Below are positions 32,556 through 43,184 of a DNA stretch of 64,000 nt, piece by piece. The DNA lies in contig NC_082406.1 in assembly GCF_004011695.2 (NCBI RefSeq), positions 2,232,001-2,296,000 on the forward strand, in the 5' to 3' direction. This stretch comes from Ascochyta rabiei. Lineage: Eukaryota > Ascomycota > Dothideomycetes > Pleosporales > Didymellaceae. Under the pieces are notes generated by a model, which made no database searches, was not told the DNA's origin, and was given only the letters and a program-made list of their open reading frames with translations. Position numbers and translations under genes: made by a program. How positions within the stretch are numbered: position 1 is the first letter of the stretch; each line of letters opens with the position of its first letter.

Positions 32556-34250
32556 AGCTAATAGTGTTGTGTAGGTGGCTCAAGGCCTGCTGCAAAGGTG
32601 TATGTACTGTTCAGCGAAGTGACGGTCGAGCCGGTCGAGGCCGCTGAGGACACGAATCGGTCTCGGAAAAGTGGTTGTGGGGCTATCTGGCAGAGGTCAA
32701 CAACGAAGCTGCATCAAGGCAGGTAGATGGAGATGAGGCAAGCGGCAGAGGCTGCAGGCTGCAGGCTGCAGGCTGCATATCGCGCGAGGCACTGTGGTTG
32801 AATGCAGGGTCGAATGCTGGGGAGCTAGTGGGGAGCACACTTACATGCTGTGCTGGGTGCGTGCGGGACAAGGCCGTGGGCGCAGGCAATGCAATGCAAT
32901 GCTTCGAGTAGTCGATGCTGGATGGCGGACAGGTAAGCCTTGCAAGGGAGTGGCAGAAACTGCTCGGTGGTGGAGTGTGTGCAGCCAAAAGCCTGGTCTG
33001 GGTGATAAGGATCGAGTTGCAGGGGCGGCGGGCTTCGACTAGTTCAAGGAGCGCGGTTTCCCTGGGAGTAGGGCTGTATGTCACGAGGGACAATAAAGAG
33101 GAGGAGTGAATGCTCGAAGGAGGGAGCGATCGGGCGCAGGAGGGAAAGAGAAGGTTGGTGAGGATGGCAGCCGTGAGATGCTGCGGAGGGTGAGGGCTGT
33201 TGCGGACAGCTGGGGCCCAGTCCCAAAGAGAAGCGATCGGCTCGTCCAGTCCGCAAACGAGTGCTAACACGGACGTACGTCACGTCACCAGCGCAGAGTC
33301 CAGCAGCGCCGAGGAGCAATACTTGGAATTGGTAATGAAAGGGGAGCAGGAGGAGGTGCCGCGAGGGACCGCGTAGCTGGTTGCGACTCTGTAAATGCAG
33401 CCACACCCTGCCGTCGCAAATGGGTGATGTGAAGCACCACGTTTTGGTATACATGTTTCAAAAGCAGCGGAGAGGAGCCCGCACCAACATAACCAAGCCA
33501 CGGTAGCACGCTCACGCGTCTGGAGAACTCCATGGCGCAACAACGCTCGTGTTTGCTCTGCTCGGGCCAGCACGGTAGCAGCCTTGACGTTGTCCTAGCC
33601 GCGAAATGACGGCCAGGCAACCTTGTCAGATCATCGTGTCCTCACCAAGCCGTGCAGTGCATGCAGTCTTGAAGGCTCGATACCCACAATGGAACGCCTT
33701 TAGGAGCTCACCAACGCACCATGGATGACTCGTTGCGTCGCAGCCTGTGGCAGAAACCACACACGTCAGTGTGCCCAATACTGAGCATGGCCCCGTATCG
33801 ACTCTCTCTAGCTTATACTTTGGAGGCCGGCCGTCTCGCCAGCTGTCCTGAGCCTCGATCCTTGGGAAGCATGTGCTTTGCACGGTGCTGCACGACAACC
33901 TGTGCGAAGTAAATGTCCGTTCATTCGGCAGTGACACTACTATCAACGGTCATGCGCAAGTGTTTGATGGTTTTACAAAGCAGTTCTGTACAACAGCGAT
34001 CAGTGGACAAAGAAACAGTGATCAGATGATAAAGAAACAACGAACATTCAAAGTTTCAAACGCAGACGCGGGTGCCGGGGTCCCAGCGCCGGGTAGTTAC
34101 TTGAATAGACTGACTTGCAGGGGTACGCCGTGTCACGTGGATGTTTCTCGGAGCTTTGCTTCGGCGTCTTTGGCGCGTCTTTCACAGGACCAACCACGCC
34201 TTTCTACGTGACCCCGTCCATCCCTCGAGTTTTCGACCCCCACACCTGCA
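32556..34250. other. long divergent region between SSD1 and GLE1
   Basis: About 1.7 kb between divergent start codons. It holds the promoters and probably a long SSD1 5' leader. A 7-bp tandem repeat lies at 32751-32777. Short frames on both strands lack support. Confidence 0.5.
32751..32777. repeat. 7-bp tandem repeat (GCAGGCT, ~4 copies)
   Basis: Consecutive GCAGGCT units in the SSD1 upstream region, about 200 bp from its start codon. Confidence 0.85.
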
Positions 34251-35951
34251 ATGCCCGCCAGATCGGGCACGTCCTCGTCAAGCATGCACACCCGGGCATC
34301 TTTTGGCTCCAGCATCATTGAGAGTTCTCCAGTACGCCAATCACCGACGAGAAATGGCGCCCGCAACCCTCGAGCATCAGTCGCGCGGGATCACTACGAA
34401 AGCCCCTCGCGGCAGATGCAGCTTGAGTTCAATCTGAAGCTCAGTATCTCCGACCAGAATTTCAATGAGCAACTCGACCAAGCTGCTGCAGAACGTGCAA
34501 GGCTACACGAGGAGCAGCTTGCGCGAGCTGCAGAAGAGCATGCAAAGGTGCTGAGGGGCGCCGAGCTGGAGCTGCAAAGACTGTCTTTGGAGGAGGAAAA
34601 GGCACGGCTGCGAAGCCAGGAGGAACAGCAAAAAGCAATTGAGCAGCTGCAGAGAGAAAAAGCACGTCAGCAAGCAGAGGCGCACAGGCGGCAACTCGAA
34701 GCCCAACAAAGGGAAGAGGAGATAGCGAGACAAGCTACTGAACACCAAAAGCAGCTTCAAGAGGCGGAAGCACGTCAAAAAGCGCAAAGGGAGCAGGAAG
34801 TTTCTGCCGAGAGACAGAAGAAGGAAAAGGAGGATGCAGACAGGAAAGCCAAGGAGGCTGCAGAGGCTGCAGCAAAGGCTCGAGTGCAGCAGACCGCTCA
34901 GCAACAACAGCCGCAACCAGCACCGCTTGCCCCCGCCATTGCAGCACAACCTACCACCACTACAAAAGCTCCGGTCGGCACACAAGCACCAGGCGATGAC
35001 ATCAATAACATACACACAAAATACCTGGAGCTGCACAAGCGGATGAAGGAATTCAGAGTGACATTTTGGAATCAGAACAAGAAGGTCGGCCAGCCACTCA
35101 AGGAGCCTATCGGCAATGCTCGTCGAAATATGCGCCTCAAGCTCGGTCAGATCAACGTCGCCCGCGCAACCAGTCAGCTGGCGATCAAAAGTCTACGAGC
35201 AGACTCATTCGATATCGCACTCAGCACCCCAGGCCCAACAGTCGATATTCGACCCTTCCTTGTCTCCCACTCGATACCACCCCTTGCCAACGAGGCTGAA
35301 GCGCAGTACCCAGCCTTCTTGCTATACATGTGGATAATGTTCGAAAAGTTCCTCTTGAAGCAATTCGAGAAGGAAGCAGCGAACGAAGACGGACGTATCA
35401 TCCAAGAAATTGGTCTGATCGCTGCCAGTCTATTTGCGGACCAGCGGTACATGTGGAAGGGCATCTCCCTTATCGACGTCGTCTTGGCAAAGATGCACCA
35501 CATCTGCCCTATCCTGTTCGGTGTACGGGGCTCCATGAACAGCGTCGAGGGACAAAGGCGCCTGGGCTGGATGCCGATCGATAAACAGCCCCCAACCGGC
35601 GAGATCTACATGCAGCGCATTCGTGGTTTGTCGGCAGGATACGCGGCCATGTCGTTACGAGCCTTCAAAACAGTGCCCGCTTTGCCAATGTCTGAGTACT
35701 GGCGTGTTGTGGTGCTGGTATGTAACACACGTCCCGAGGATCTGTACCCTGGACACTTCGCCATCCTGAATGGCTTGTTGCGCGACTTTTACAAGAAATT
35801 TATGGGTTTCTACGGTGTTCAGGCTAGAGCTGTGTTGAGGCGCGCAATTGTCGACGTACCGGCGCGTGCACCCCCACGATGCAAGGATGCTGCAGGTATC
35901 ATCAGCGTGTTCCAAGAGCAGTGGAAGAAGGAGAACGTTTTCTTGAACTAA
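34251..35951 (+). CDS. GLE1: GLE1, nucleoporin and mRNA export factor
   Basis: Gle1 sits at the cytoplasmic face of the nuclear pore and, with inositol hexakisphosphate, activates the DEAD-box ATPase Dbp5 to release exported mRNA. One exon, 566 aa. After ~60 basic, Ser-rich residues comes a very long coiled coil (residues ~80-215) rich in Glu, Gln, Arg and Ala, a Pro/Gln linker, and the C-terminal Gle1 helical domain from about residue 250. That domain has KYLELHKRMKEFRVTFWNQN, RRNMRLKLGQI, YPAFLLYMWIMFEKFLLKQF and SEYWRVVVLVCNTRP. The ATG context is good (CTGCAATGCCC). Length agrees with fungal Gle1. Confidence 0.94.
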   Translation: MPARSGTSSSSMHTRASFGSSIIESSPVRQSPTRNGARNPRASVARDHYESPSRQMQLEFNLKLSISDQNFNEQLDQAAAERARLHEEQLARAAEEHAKVLRGAELELQRLSLEEEKARLRSQEEQQKAIEQLQREKARQQAEAHRRQLEAQQREEEIARQATEHQKQLQEAEARQKAQREQEVSAERQKKEKEDADRKAKEAAEAAAKARVQQTAQQQQPQPAPLAPAIAAQPTTTTKAPVGTQAPGDDINNIHTKYLELHKRMKEFRVTFWNQNKKVGQPLKEPIGNARRNMRLKLGQINVARATSQLAIKSLRADSFDIALSTPGPTVDIRPFLVSHSIPPLANEAEAQYPAFLLYMWIMFEKFLLKQFEKEAANEDGRIIQEIGLIAASLFADQRYMWKGISLIDVVLAKMHHICPILFGVRGSMNSVEGQRRLGWMPIDKQPPTGEIYMQRIRGLSAGYAAMSLRAFKTVPALPMSEYWRVVVLVCNTRPEDLYPGHFAILNGLLRDFYKKFMGFYGVQARAVLRRAIVDVPARAPPRCKDAAGIISVFQEQWKKENVFLN

Positions 35952-37662
35952 GGCTAGAGGAGGGTTGTATGGACTATTACGAAAAGAACGTTGAAGAATG
36001 ACTTCGGGACGGTCTTCCGGGGGTTGAATTGTCATATCTCTTCGTCACATATGGATCAACATGCATTGCCGGCGTTTTCAGCATCGCACCATACGAGTGC
36101 TCATGTAGACACACTGTCCAATTAAAAGAGGGAAACTTTTGTTTCCAGCAATAGGCCGTGACCATCGCCGTCAACAAATAGAACAATAGCAGTTGTACCG
36201 GTGTATGTCTGACTCTTGCTGTGCTGCTAACATTTCAACAACTCGTAGATCTTCGATGATGGAACCTTCCACATTCGACAAGTAGAAACTGTGCATACAC
36301 TCCATCGATAGGACTTACGTGAATTTGTGCTCAGTATTTAGCGTTCACAGTACCGTAATCCTTCTCACGCCTTCGAACGAGGAGACCATTCTCGCACCTT
36401 GGATTTTAACAAGCAATCGTGCAGTTCGCCACAGTGTACGACATTTCATCTGCTAATCTTGTCCTGATTTTGTAGTGCTCTTTCAGCACAGCACTGAGAT
36501 CGATCTCGAGCGAGAGACACATCTTCACGCCTTGCACATATCTTAGCTGATCCGACATACCTTGATAAGGAACACTCACGAATTATTTCCGAATAATCTG
36601 GTGCTGTGTCAGGTGTGCACACCAACAGCTCGTATCTTGCCGTCAGCTGTTCTGGTGTTGGGTTCTTCGGGAGCTGTGTAGAGAAAGAAAGCCGATGCTT
36701 TGTTTGCGCCGTTGATAGTCGCGCTTGCTGATGTACCAAGACATTCGGGAGATTCTGTCAATCTCTTCCATTATTCATCGCGGTAACGCTAACATGCCCA
36801 TATTTCAATTCCAAGGCTCTGACGACAGAAAGTCGTCGTCCAGTGGATCATCATCTAAGCCGAGGTTCCATAAGTGAGCTAATCTGCTCAGTGTGACCTC
36901 GGAAAGTCGATAATCGTTCGTTTCCAAGTGTTCGGGCAAGGTTGTCGGTGAAGGTCTTCAATTATGCTCATCGAGTTCGACGGATTGTGTTTGGTTATAC
37001 AGCACTGTTTGTATTTCTTTCAAGTTTTGCCAGGAACTGATTTTATGGTACATCTCAATATCAGTTATCTTAATGACATGAATGACTTACGAGGTCTGGG
37101 CTTTGATAGAGCCGTAGTGGATGAGGATGAGGAGATGCTTGAACGTTCAAACTCGGCAGCCAACGCGACGTGCCGGGCTTTCCATTCTTCAAGCGCGAAG
37201 CGAAGATGATCTCGCTTCACCATTCAGCTCAAGCTTCATAAATCATCTTCCAGATGAAAAACATCCTTATCTCCACCTGTTATTTTCACGGGCTGAGACG
37301 TTGTGCCACATCGGCACGCCTGATCCGAGTCCTCCGTCATCCATTGCAAAAATAGCAGCTGCAGCTCGGCACGAATCGTCCGGACAACACCGTGTGGAGC
37401 CACTCATGCTCACAGCCTCCTGTCAAACCGCAGGCGGGCTGAAGCTTCCACCTGAAAAGATGGGGTGACACGCTAAGGATTGGGCTTGCCAGAATATTCA
37501 TATTGATCGTCGCTGCTCATGAATTAGACATCGTATTAATTCACGCGATTGCTGCAGCGCAAACCCCTCACAGTCACAACTCATACATCAAACCCAGGCA
37601 ATACTTAGCAAGCACTTGCAGCCTTCCCCTAACAGAAAATCTTACCAGACATAATCGCCACC
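35952..37662. other. intergenic with possible minus-strand gene remnant
   Basis: About 1.7 kb without a clean gene. The minus strand between about 37210 and 36590 shows protein-like islands, described as a separate low-confidence feature. The right end is the C/T- and A-rich promoter of the small surface-protein gene. Confidence 0.4.
36590..37222 (-). pseudogene. possible degenerate or multi-exon gene, unrecognised
   Basis: Reading the minus strand, a first block near 37220-37090 gives MVKRDHLRFALEEWKARH and then a Ser-rich stretch up to a perfect GTAAGT donor. Further on, one frame reads TQSVELDEHN, a TGA stop, and then an acidic block with LETNDYRLSEVTLSRLAHLW and LGLDDDPLDDDFLSSEPWN. A third block near 36690-36590 reads LPKNPTPEQLTARYELLVC. 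These have protein-like composition but I could not join them into one open model. It may be a decayed gene or a real gene with introns I failed to place. Confidence 0.3.
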
Positions 37663-38230
37663 ATGTCTGCCGTATCCTCGGTCGTCTCCTCCGCTGTTGC
37701 GAGCGCAACTCCAAGCGGCGCATCATGCGCGACTGCAGACTTCACCCAGGTACTTTTGGCTTCCTTCCCTTCCACCATATCCCTTACTAACAACTATGTA
37801 GTTCCCCACGCAAGACATCGCCTGCGCAGTCGGCAGTACAACATCGAACCTCGCCAGTAACGCATCGTCAGTCCTCAAGGACTGCTGCAAATCCGCACCC
37901 GTCGAGTCATTCAATGGCGACTGCGGCTACTACTGCCTATCCGTCCAACAATCTGTTTCCGACCTGCAGAGCTGCTTCATGGAGAACGGCATTGCCCCCG
38001 GGACGATCTTCTGCAATGGCAACAACACTGCTACCGCGACGGGCACACCTACCGGGGGGCCTAGCTCCACTGCGAGTGGCACAAGAGGCAGCAGCAGTGG
38101 AACAAGCAGCCCCGGCGCCAGTGGTAGCACAGGTGCGGCTGCGGGTATCGTTGTGCCACAAGCTAGCAAGGCTGGGCTTGGTGTGCTGGCTATGATCGTG
38201 GTGTCCGCTTTTGCCGGAGCTATGTTGTAG
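37663..38230 (+). CDS. small 8-cysteine surface protein, probably GPI-anchored
   Basis: Exons 37663-37749 and 37802-38230, with a 52-bp intron, give 171 aa. The ATG has a textbook context (CGCCACCATG). Eight cysteines lie in the first ~110 residues in the order C, C, CC, C, C, C, C (segments SCATADFTQ, DIACAVG, KDCCKSAP, GDCGYYCLS, QSCFMEN, IFCNGN). A Ser/Thr/Gly linker follows, then a hydrophobic tail (LGVLAMIVVSAFAGAML) typical of a GPI signal. The N-terminus is Ser/Ala-rich and only weakly signal-like, which is odd for an anchored protein, so an undetected upstream exon is possible. Similar 8-Cys proteins are widespread in ascomycetes, but no function is known to me. Confidence 0.82.
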
Positions 38231-38442
38231 GATGATGCTCATGAGGGGAGAAGTAGGAGGGCATATATACCACGGTTGTTTTTGGGACAGGCTTGGTTTA
38301 GCGTTCATAATCATAATTGTTAGCTCACACCACGGACTTGTAGGATCTAGCATATCAAGCCATGCAAGGAGTATAATTATCAGTACACAGGATGTATGTA
38401 CGGTGTATCTATTGCATCTAATAACTGTCGATGGTGATGCCT

Positions 38443-39618
38443 TTAGTTGGTGGCGTTCTTGGTCGCCAGGTCGAACTCAGAGGCAGCGTACATGAAAGGA
38501 CCCGCACCCTTGCCGTCGTTCAGGCTTAGAGGGACGGTAGTGTAGTACTCGTACGACGCATCGCCCTTCAAGCTACCAACCTCAACGGTACCGTTCCACG
38601 ACAGAGTTCCGTTCTTCTCGTAGATGATGAAGTCGTCGACCATCAGCTCGTAAGCCTTGTGGGCAACAGGAAGGTACTGGGAGTCGAGCAGACCGGTCCT
38701 GACACCCTTGAAGTAGGCGTATGTGAAGAGAGCTGTGGCGCTCGATTCGATGTAGTTGCCCGCCTTGCCCTCGAGCTCAGGGTCCATGAGCAGCCACCAG
38801 CCACCCTCGGCATCCTGGACGTTCTTGATGCCCTCGGCAAGGGTGGTGAAGTATTCCTGCAGCTTGGCGTAGCCGGGCAGCTCCTTGGGGTACACCTGGA
38901 GAACCTCGACGAGCGCGACGAAGTACCAGCCTACAGCACGGTCCCAAACGTAGGGAGAAGCGCCGGTCTCTGGGTCAGCCCAGACGGCCTTCTTGAGCTC
39001 GTCGTAGCCGTGGTATAAGAGGTTGGTTGTGTGGTTCCTGGTGTGCTCCTCGATGAGGTCGAACTGCAGCTCAATGTCCTTCCACGCAGTGATGTTGTCG
39101 TTGTCGAAGTACGAGGTATAGGTGGCGTAGAACGTGTCGGCCATGTAAATACCGTCCAGCCACATCTGGTTGGCGTAGGTGGGAGCGCGGTGCCAGAACC
39201 CGCCCTCGGGTGTGCGGGGCCAGCGGTTCAGCTGATCCCTGTACCTGTGGGCAGCGATCTCGTACTTGGACTCTTTGCGGCCGCCCTCGTTCCACCAGTG
39301 GAGAACGTTGTTGCCCAGTCGGATATCGTCGAGAGTGTAGTAAGTGTCATTGTACCCAGTTACGGTGCCATTTTCAGAGACAAGAGACGACACAGAGCTA
39401 CGGGCGTATTCGAGCAGATCCTCGTCGCTGTTGGCAGCAGCCGCCTTCTGGATGCCCTCAAGTGTGACAGCGGGAACATAAGTCTGGCGGATGACGAAGT
39501 TTTTTGATAGGAACGAGGTGGCCATCCACGTCGAATACGGCTGCTTTGTGGTGTTCTTCGCAGCGAGAGTCGTGCTCGCGCACGAGAGAACTGCAAGGCT
39601 GAGATCGGAGAAACGCAT
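38443..39618 (-). CDS. GH105 unsaturated rhamnogalacturonyl hydrolase, secreted
   Basis: GH105 enzymes remove the unsaturated uronic acid left at oligosaccharide ends by rhamnogalacturonan lyases (YteR/YesR family). Single exon, 391 aa. Signal peptide MRFSDLSLAVLSCASTTLAA. Family landmarks: RWPRTPEGGFWHRAPTYANQ, then MWLDGIYMADTFYATY, where the Asp after Leu corresponds to the catalytic acid, then SPYVWDRAVGWYFVALVEVL, and EGGWWLLMD. Several N-glycosylation sequons are present. It suggests growth on plant pectin or mucilage-like material. It is divergent from the GIG1-like gene. Confidence 0.92.
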   Translation of the reverse strand: MRFSDLSLAVLSCASTTLAAKNTTKQPYSTWMATSFLSKNFVIRQTYVPAVTLEGIQKAAAANSDEDLLEYARSSVSSLVSENGTVTGYNDTYYTLDDIRLGNNVLHWWNEGGRKESKYEIAAHRYRDQLNRWPRTPEGGFWHRAPTYANQMWLDGIYMADTFYATYTSYFDNDNITAWKDIELQFDLIEEHTRNHTTNLLYHGYDELKKAVWADPETGASPYVWDRAVGWYFVALVEVLQVYPKELPGYAKLQEYFTTLAEGIKNVQDAEGGWWLLMDPELEGKAGNYIESSATALFTYAYFKGVRTGLLDSQYLPVAHKAYELMVDDFIIYEKNGTLSWNGTVEVGSLKGDASYEYYTTVPLSLNDGKGAGPFMYAASEFDLATKNATN

Positions 39619-40268
39619 GTTGAAACGAGTGGCACTATAGACAGGGAGTTATAGCAGAAAGACCAAGACCTATAAAAGAAAGTTCGAGGTCTGATGAAGG
39701 CTTGACAGTGCGGTCAAGATGGTTATATACTCCACACGTTCATGTCTGGAATCTCCTCGCCATCGGACGATATTTGCTGCAATTGCGCCGTTTCTCAATA
39801 TCAACTCATGCCGCTTGCATCCTTACAAGTGCTCGGGATCACCCATCTTTTCACCTGTTCAAATCTCCGCCACCGGCGATGTGCTTTATTTTGACCAAGT
39901 GGGAAGGAGAAGGAAGGAAAGTGGATCCCTTTGCCAAGATTGAGGAGAGCTTGGCGTTATTAGGGCGAGAGAGTTGACGGAGAAATTGGAGATTGGACGG
40001 AGTGATAAGGGCGAGAGCGGGATGAGCGTGGCTTGAGATGCGGCTTAGGAACGCTCGACATCGTTGTTCGGACTCTTTCCAGATGAAATCGCTCTCGCAG
40101 GATAACTCACCGTCTTCAGGATTATAGAAGAGATCTGAAAGAGCGAAGAGTCAAGAACGCTTAACGTGCTTGTCGTAGCTTGGAGGGGGTCCGTGGAGTG
40201 GCCCGTTGTCAACGCGTCTCAGCCCCGCTGTGCAATTCAACTCGTTTCACACCACGGCCAAACCAAAT
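39619..40268. other. divergent promoter region
   Basis: 650 bp between the GH105 and GIG1-like start codons. A non-ATG in-frame extension of the latter (from 40206) is not considered coding. No further gene. Confidence 0.5.
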
Positions 40269-40973
40269 ATGGCGCCACAACACCCTGTCGATGAATCATC
40301 CCTCCCATCCGTATTCCAAGCGTCGTGGAAATCAAATCCAGATCCTACTGCACTACCATTCCCTCGAGACAATCCCCCTTTTGCACTCACTGCAATTGAT
40401 CGGCGTCAGCTTAATCTGAAGGATGACGAATACACACCACACTCATGGGAAAATCTGCGTCAATTGATCTCGGCTGGACAGTTGGATGAGCTGAAGAGGT
40501 GGCCTAGTCAGCTGAAGGCATACCTATCTTGGACTGCGCATGTCAAGGCAAAATATGGGAGCGCGACCTCGTACTTGCTTACACAGCGACTATTTTGGCG
40601 ACCTATCAATGACGATACAGGAGCAATGGCGTTTAACGTGAAAAACGTAGTCCCATTTGCCGATCCAGAAGATTTCACCATCCTTAGAAATGACTGGCCA
40701 TACGGACATGAGCCAGGGATTCGACACGTTTGTGTTTGGCTGAAGCAGCGATTGCCGGTCGACAAGGACGGAGCTTTATCAGAGGAGGGAATACGAATGG
40801 TGGAGGAATTCGTAAACAATGAGTTCAGAGTAAAGGTTGGCGAAGAAGAGAAAGACAGCAAAATCATTTGGTTCAAGAATACAACGAATCTTCAAAGCGT
40901 GAGAAGCTTAGAACACCTGCATGTACTTGTCAGACATGTGGATGATGAGGTGTTGAAGCAGTGGTTAGTCTGA
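40269..40973 (+). CDS. GIG1/DUF3605 family protein
   Basis: Homologous to the N-acetylglucosamine-induced protein Gig1 of Candida (DUF3605); the molecular role is unknown. Single exon, 234 aa, beginning MAPQHPVDESSLP. The core contains TPHSWENLRQLISAGQLDEL, KRWPSQLKAYLSW, KAKYGSATSYLLTQRLFW, and the diagnostic FADPEDFTILRNDWPYGHEP followed by GIRHVCVWLKQRL. The frame is open upstream to a TTG at 40206, but that is not a normal eukaryotic start, so the ATG is preferred. It is convergent with the MFS gene. Confidence 0.88.
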   Translation: MAPQHPVDESSLPSVFQASWKSNPDPTALPFPRDNPPFALTAIDRRQLNLKDDEYTPHSWENLRQLISAGQLDELKRWPSQLKAYLSWTAHVKAKYGSATSYLLTQRLFWRPINDDTGAMAFNVKNVVPFADPEDFTILRNDWPYGHEPGIRHVCVWLKQRLPVDKDGALSEEGIRMVEEFVNNEFRVKVGEEEKDSKIIWFKNTTNLQSVRSLEHLHVLVRHVDDEVLKQWLV

Positions 40974-41076
40974 GCTGCTAGAGCTGGATCTACCGTACAA
41001 AATTCAACGGGTTATAGAATGTTTATAGAAGATAGATACATGAGCAATGCGACAGATAGACCAGGCTACCTTTTGC

Positions 41077-43184
41077 CTATCCATCATATCTTACATGAGC
41101 ATTTTGGGGTGTAGCCATCTCGGTACTTTCCACGTCAGGTACCTTCTGTCTAGCTTCATGCCCTCTGTCGAAGTCCAACGTCTCCTTCTCCGCGTCGGCG
41201 CGACTCTTTAACATGGCTAGCAAATATACGCCATACATGACATATCCCTTCGTTGCCTTCTGATCCGCTTCTTCCTTCTTCCCTTCCTCCGCAACACTAC
41301 CGATCCAGACGTTACCAAGGAAAGCTGAAGCTACAATTGACAAGCCGACAAACGGCAGAACAGTGATCAGAGCCCACATAACCGATCTAGCGGCAGCGTT
41401 CTGTACACTCTCCTTGATGGGTGCTGGTAGGCCGTCAAGTGTTGCAAGTTTCCCGGTCCCTCCAGTGTACTCCGGAATCCCCGAAAGATAAACGTCGAGC
41501 TTGTTAGAGAAAACGGCTCCCATCATCGAGATGCCGATGGTCTCTCCGAGAGGTAACATGAATGAAAGCAGTGATTGCATCGCTGGAACACGTGTCGACC
41601 AGATGCCTGCAGCGTGCAGCACGACGGGCATAAAGCGGAGTCCAGTGCCTGCTCCAGAGATGGCTAAGAAAACGCTGACCAGCTTACCGTGGCGAATAGA
41701 AACAGCGTAGGTCAGCACTGCAAGGCCAACACCTTCCACAATCGAACCGAAAAATAGGGGAAAGAATGTCTGCGCGGGTCGGACGTTGCACAAATACATT
41801 GCAACATACACACCAACACCCAGCCCAGGAGTGTAGTACAAGAGCTGAACGCCCGCTTTAGAAGACGAGTAGCCTTCAGCGAGCTGCCAGTAATATGAGA
41901 TGAAGTAGAAGGCGCTGACTAGCGATATACCCGCTGAGAAGTTGATGATCATGAGGAGGAACGTATCCTTTTTCCGGAAGAGAGTTGACGGAATCATTGG
42001 GATCTGACGTGGCAGTAGGCGAGCAGTGAACCGTCCAGGACCAAGGAGATACTCGTGCACAAAGAAGGCGATTACTAAAAGCCCACCAATTATAAAAGGT
42101 GCAATGGTCGCTGCTGAGTCCCACGCGTACTGAGTACCGCCCCATTGTAACGCAAGGATGATCAGACCAACACCGAGTATAAAAAGGGCTGCGCCTGGCC
42201 AGTCGATGCTCAAAAGGCCAGTGAGGTAGTTCGAGCGTCGAGAGCTGTTTGGGGTGTCCGCTACTCGCGCTGCGTGGCCCTTGACTAGTTCCTTGCGCAT
42301 TAGGAACACAATGAGGACGTGTGAGAGCGCTGCAAGGCCGACGGGAAGTACGAAGCAGTATCGCCAGCTTGCGTCTGCAAGATAGCCACCAATGACTGGA
42401 CCAACGCCATAACTACGATATGTCAGTGTTCACAGTATGTTGTGTTCTCGACCTGTAGGTAAGACATACCTGATGCCACTGATCAACGAAAGCGTCGAGT
42501 TGTTCGTCGAGATCTGGGCCAGCGTAGCTCCGTTATCGGACAATATGATTCGACTGAGGTTCATAATGCCTGCTGCCCCTAGACCTTGTAGCGCTCTGCC
42601 TACGAGTAGCATGCCCCAGGTCTGAGCGCCGGCACATAGTGCGCTGCCAATCATGATCCAGAACATCTGGAAGTGTAGTGTCGAATGGCGGCCAAAGGCT
42701 TCTGCAAACTGGCCCGATACTGGCACAAAGGTGGTGAATGTCAAAGTGTAGGCGGCGACTATCCAGTTGAAGCTACCTGATAGTCGATCTAGATGATATG
42801 ATCAGTTAGAGATCAAGTGTGACTCCAGATGTGTAACGAACCAAAGTCAGATGAGATGAGTGGAATCGCCGGCGCAACGATAGTGACATCCACAGCCGCA
42901 AGGAAATTTGGGAGCACCAATCCAATTAACAGCTTCCACTGCTGTATATTCCGTTGGTGGGCCTGCTCTTGTTCTTGTGCGGTTGTCGTGGAATGTCCGA
43001 TTAAACTGTGACTCGCTCTAGGGGAGCCAAGCTCGATATCATGCTCGCTGTCACGTCCTTTGTGTTGCGTGTGTGTTGAAGTCGTCTCAGGTACAAGATG
43101 AGAATCATCTGTAGTTTTAATTGTCTTTCTTGCTTGGTGCTCTTGAAATGCACCTCGCGCCTGTCTGAACAGCCAGATGGCCAT
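41077..43184 (-). CDS. MFS drug:H+ antiporter, DHA2 (14-TM) type
   Basis: Plasma-membrane exporter of toxicants or metabolites, by family. Exons 43184-42842, 42788-42470 and 42412-41077, with 53- and 57-bp introns, give 665 aa. The first ~90 residues are a cytosolic tail. The first membrane span is LLIGLVLPNFLAAVDVTIV, with the DHA2-type Asp-Val-Thr. Motif A reads GQFAEAFGRHS. Motif C, the antiporter signature, reads YGVGPVIGGYLAD across intron 2. Many later hydrophobic segments fit 14 spans, and a ~70-residue charged tail ends the protein. The frame is open upstream to a TTG at 43259; the ATG at 43184 (MAIWLFRQARG) is preferred. The substrate is unknown. Confidence 0.9.

Noticed and set aside
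40206..40268. N-terminal extension of the GIG1-like protein
   Set aside because: It starts at TTG, not ATG; the in-frame ATG at 40269 precedes all conserved sequence.
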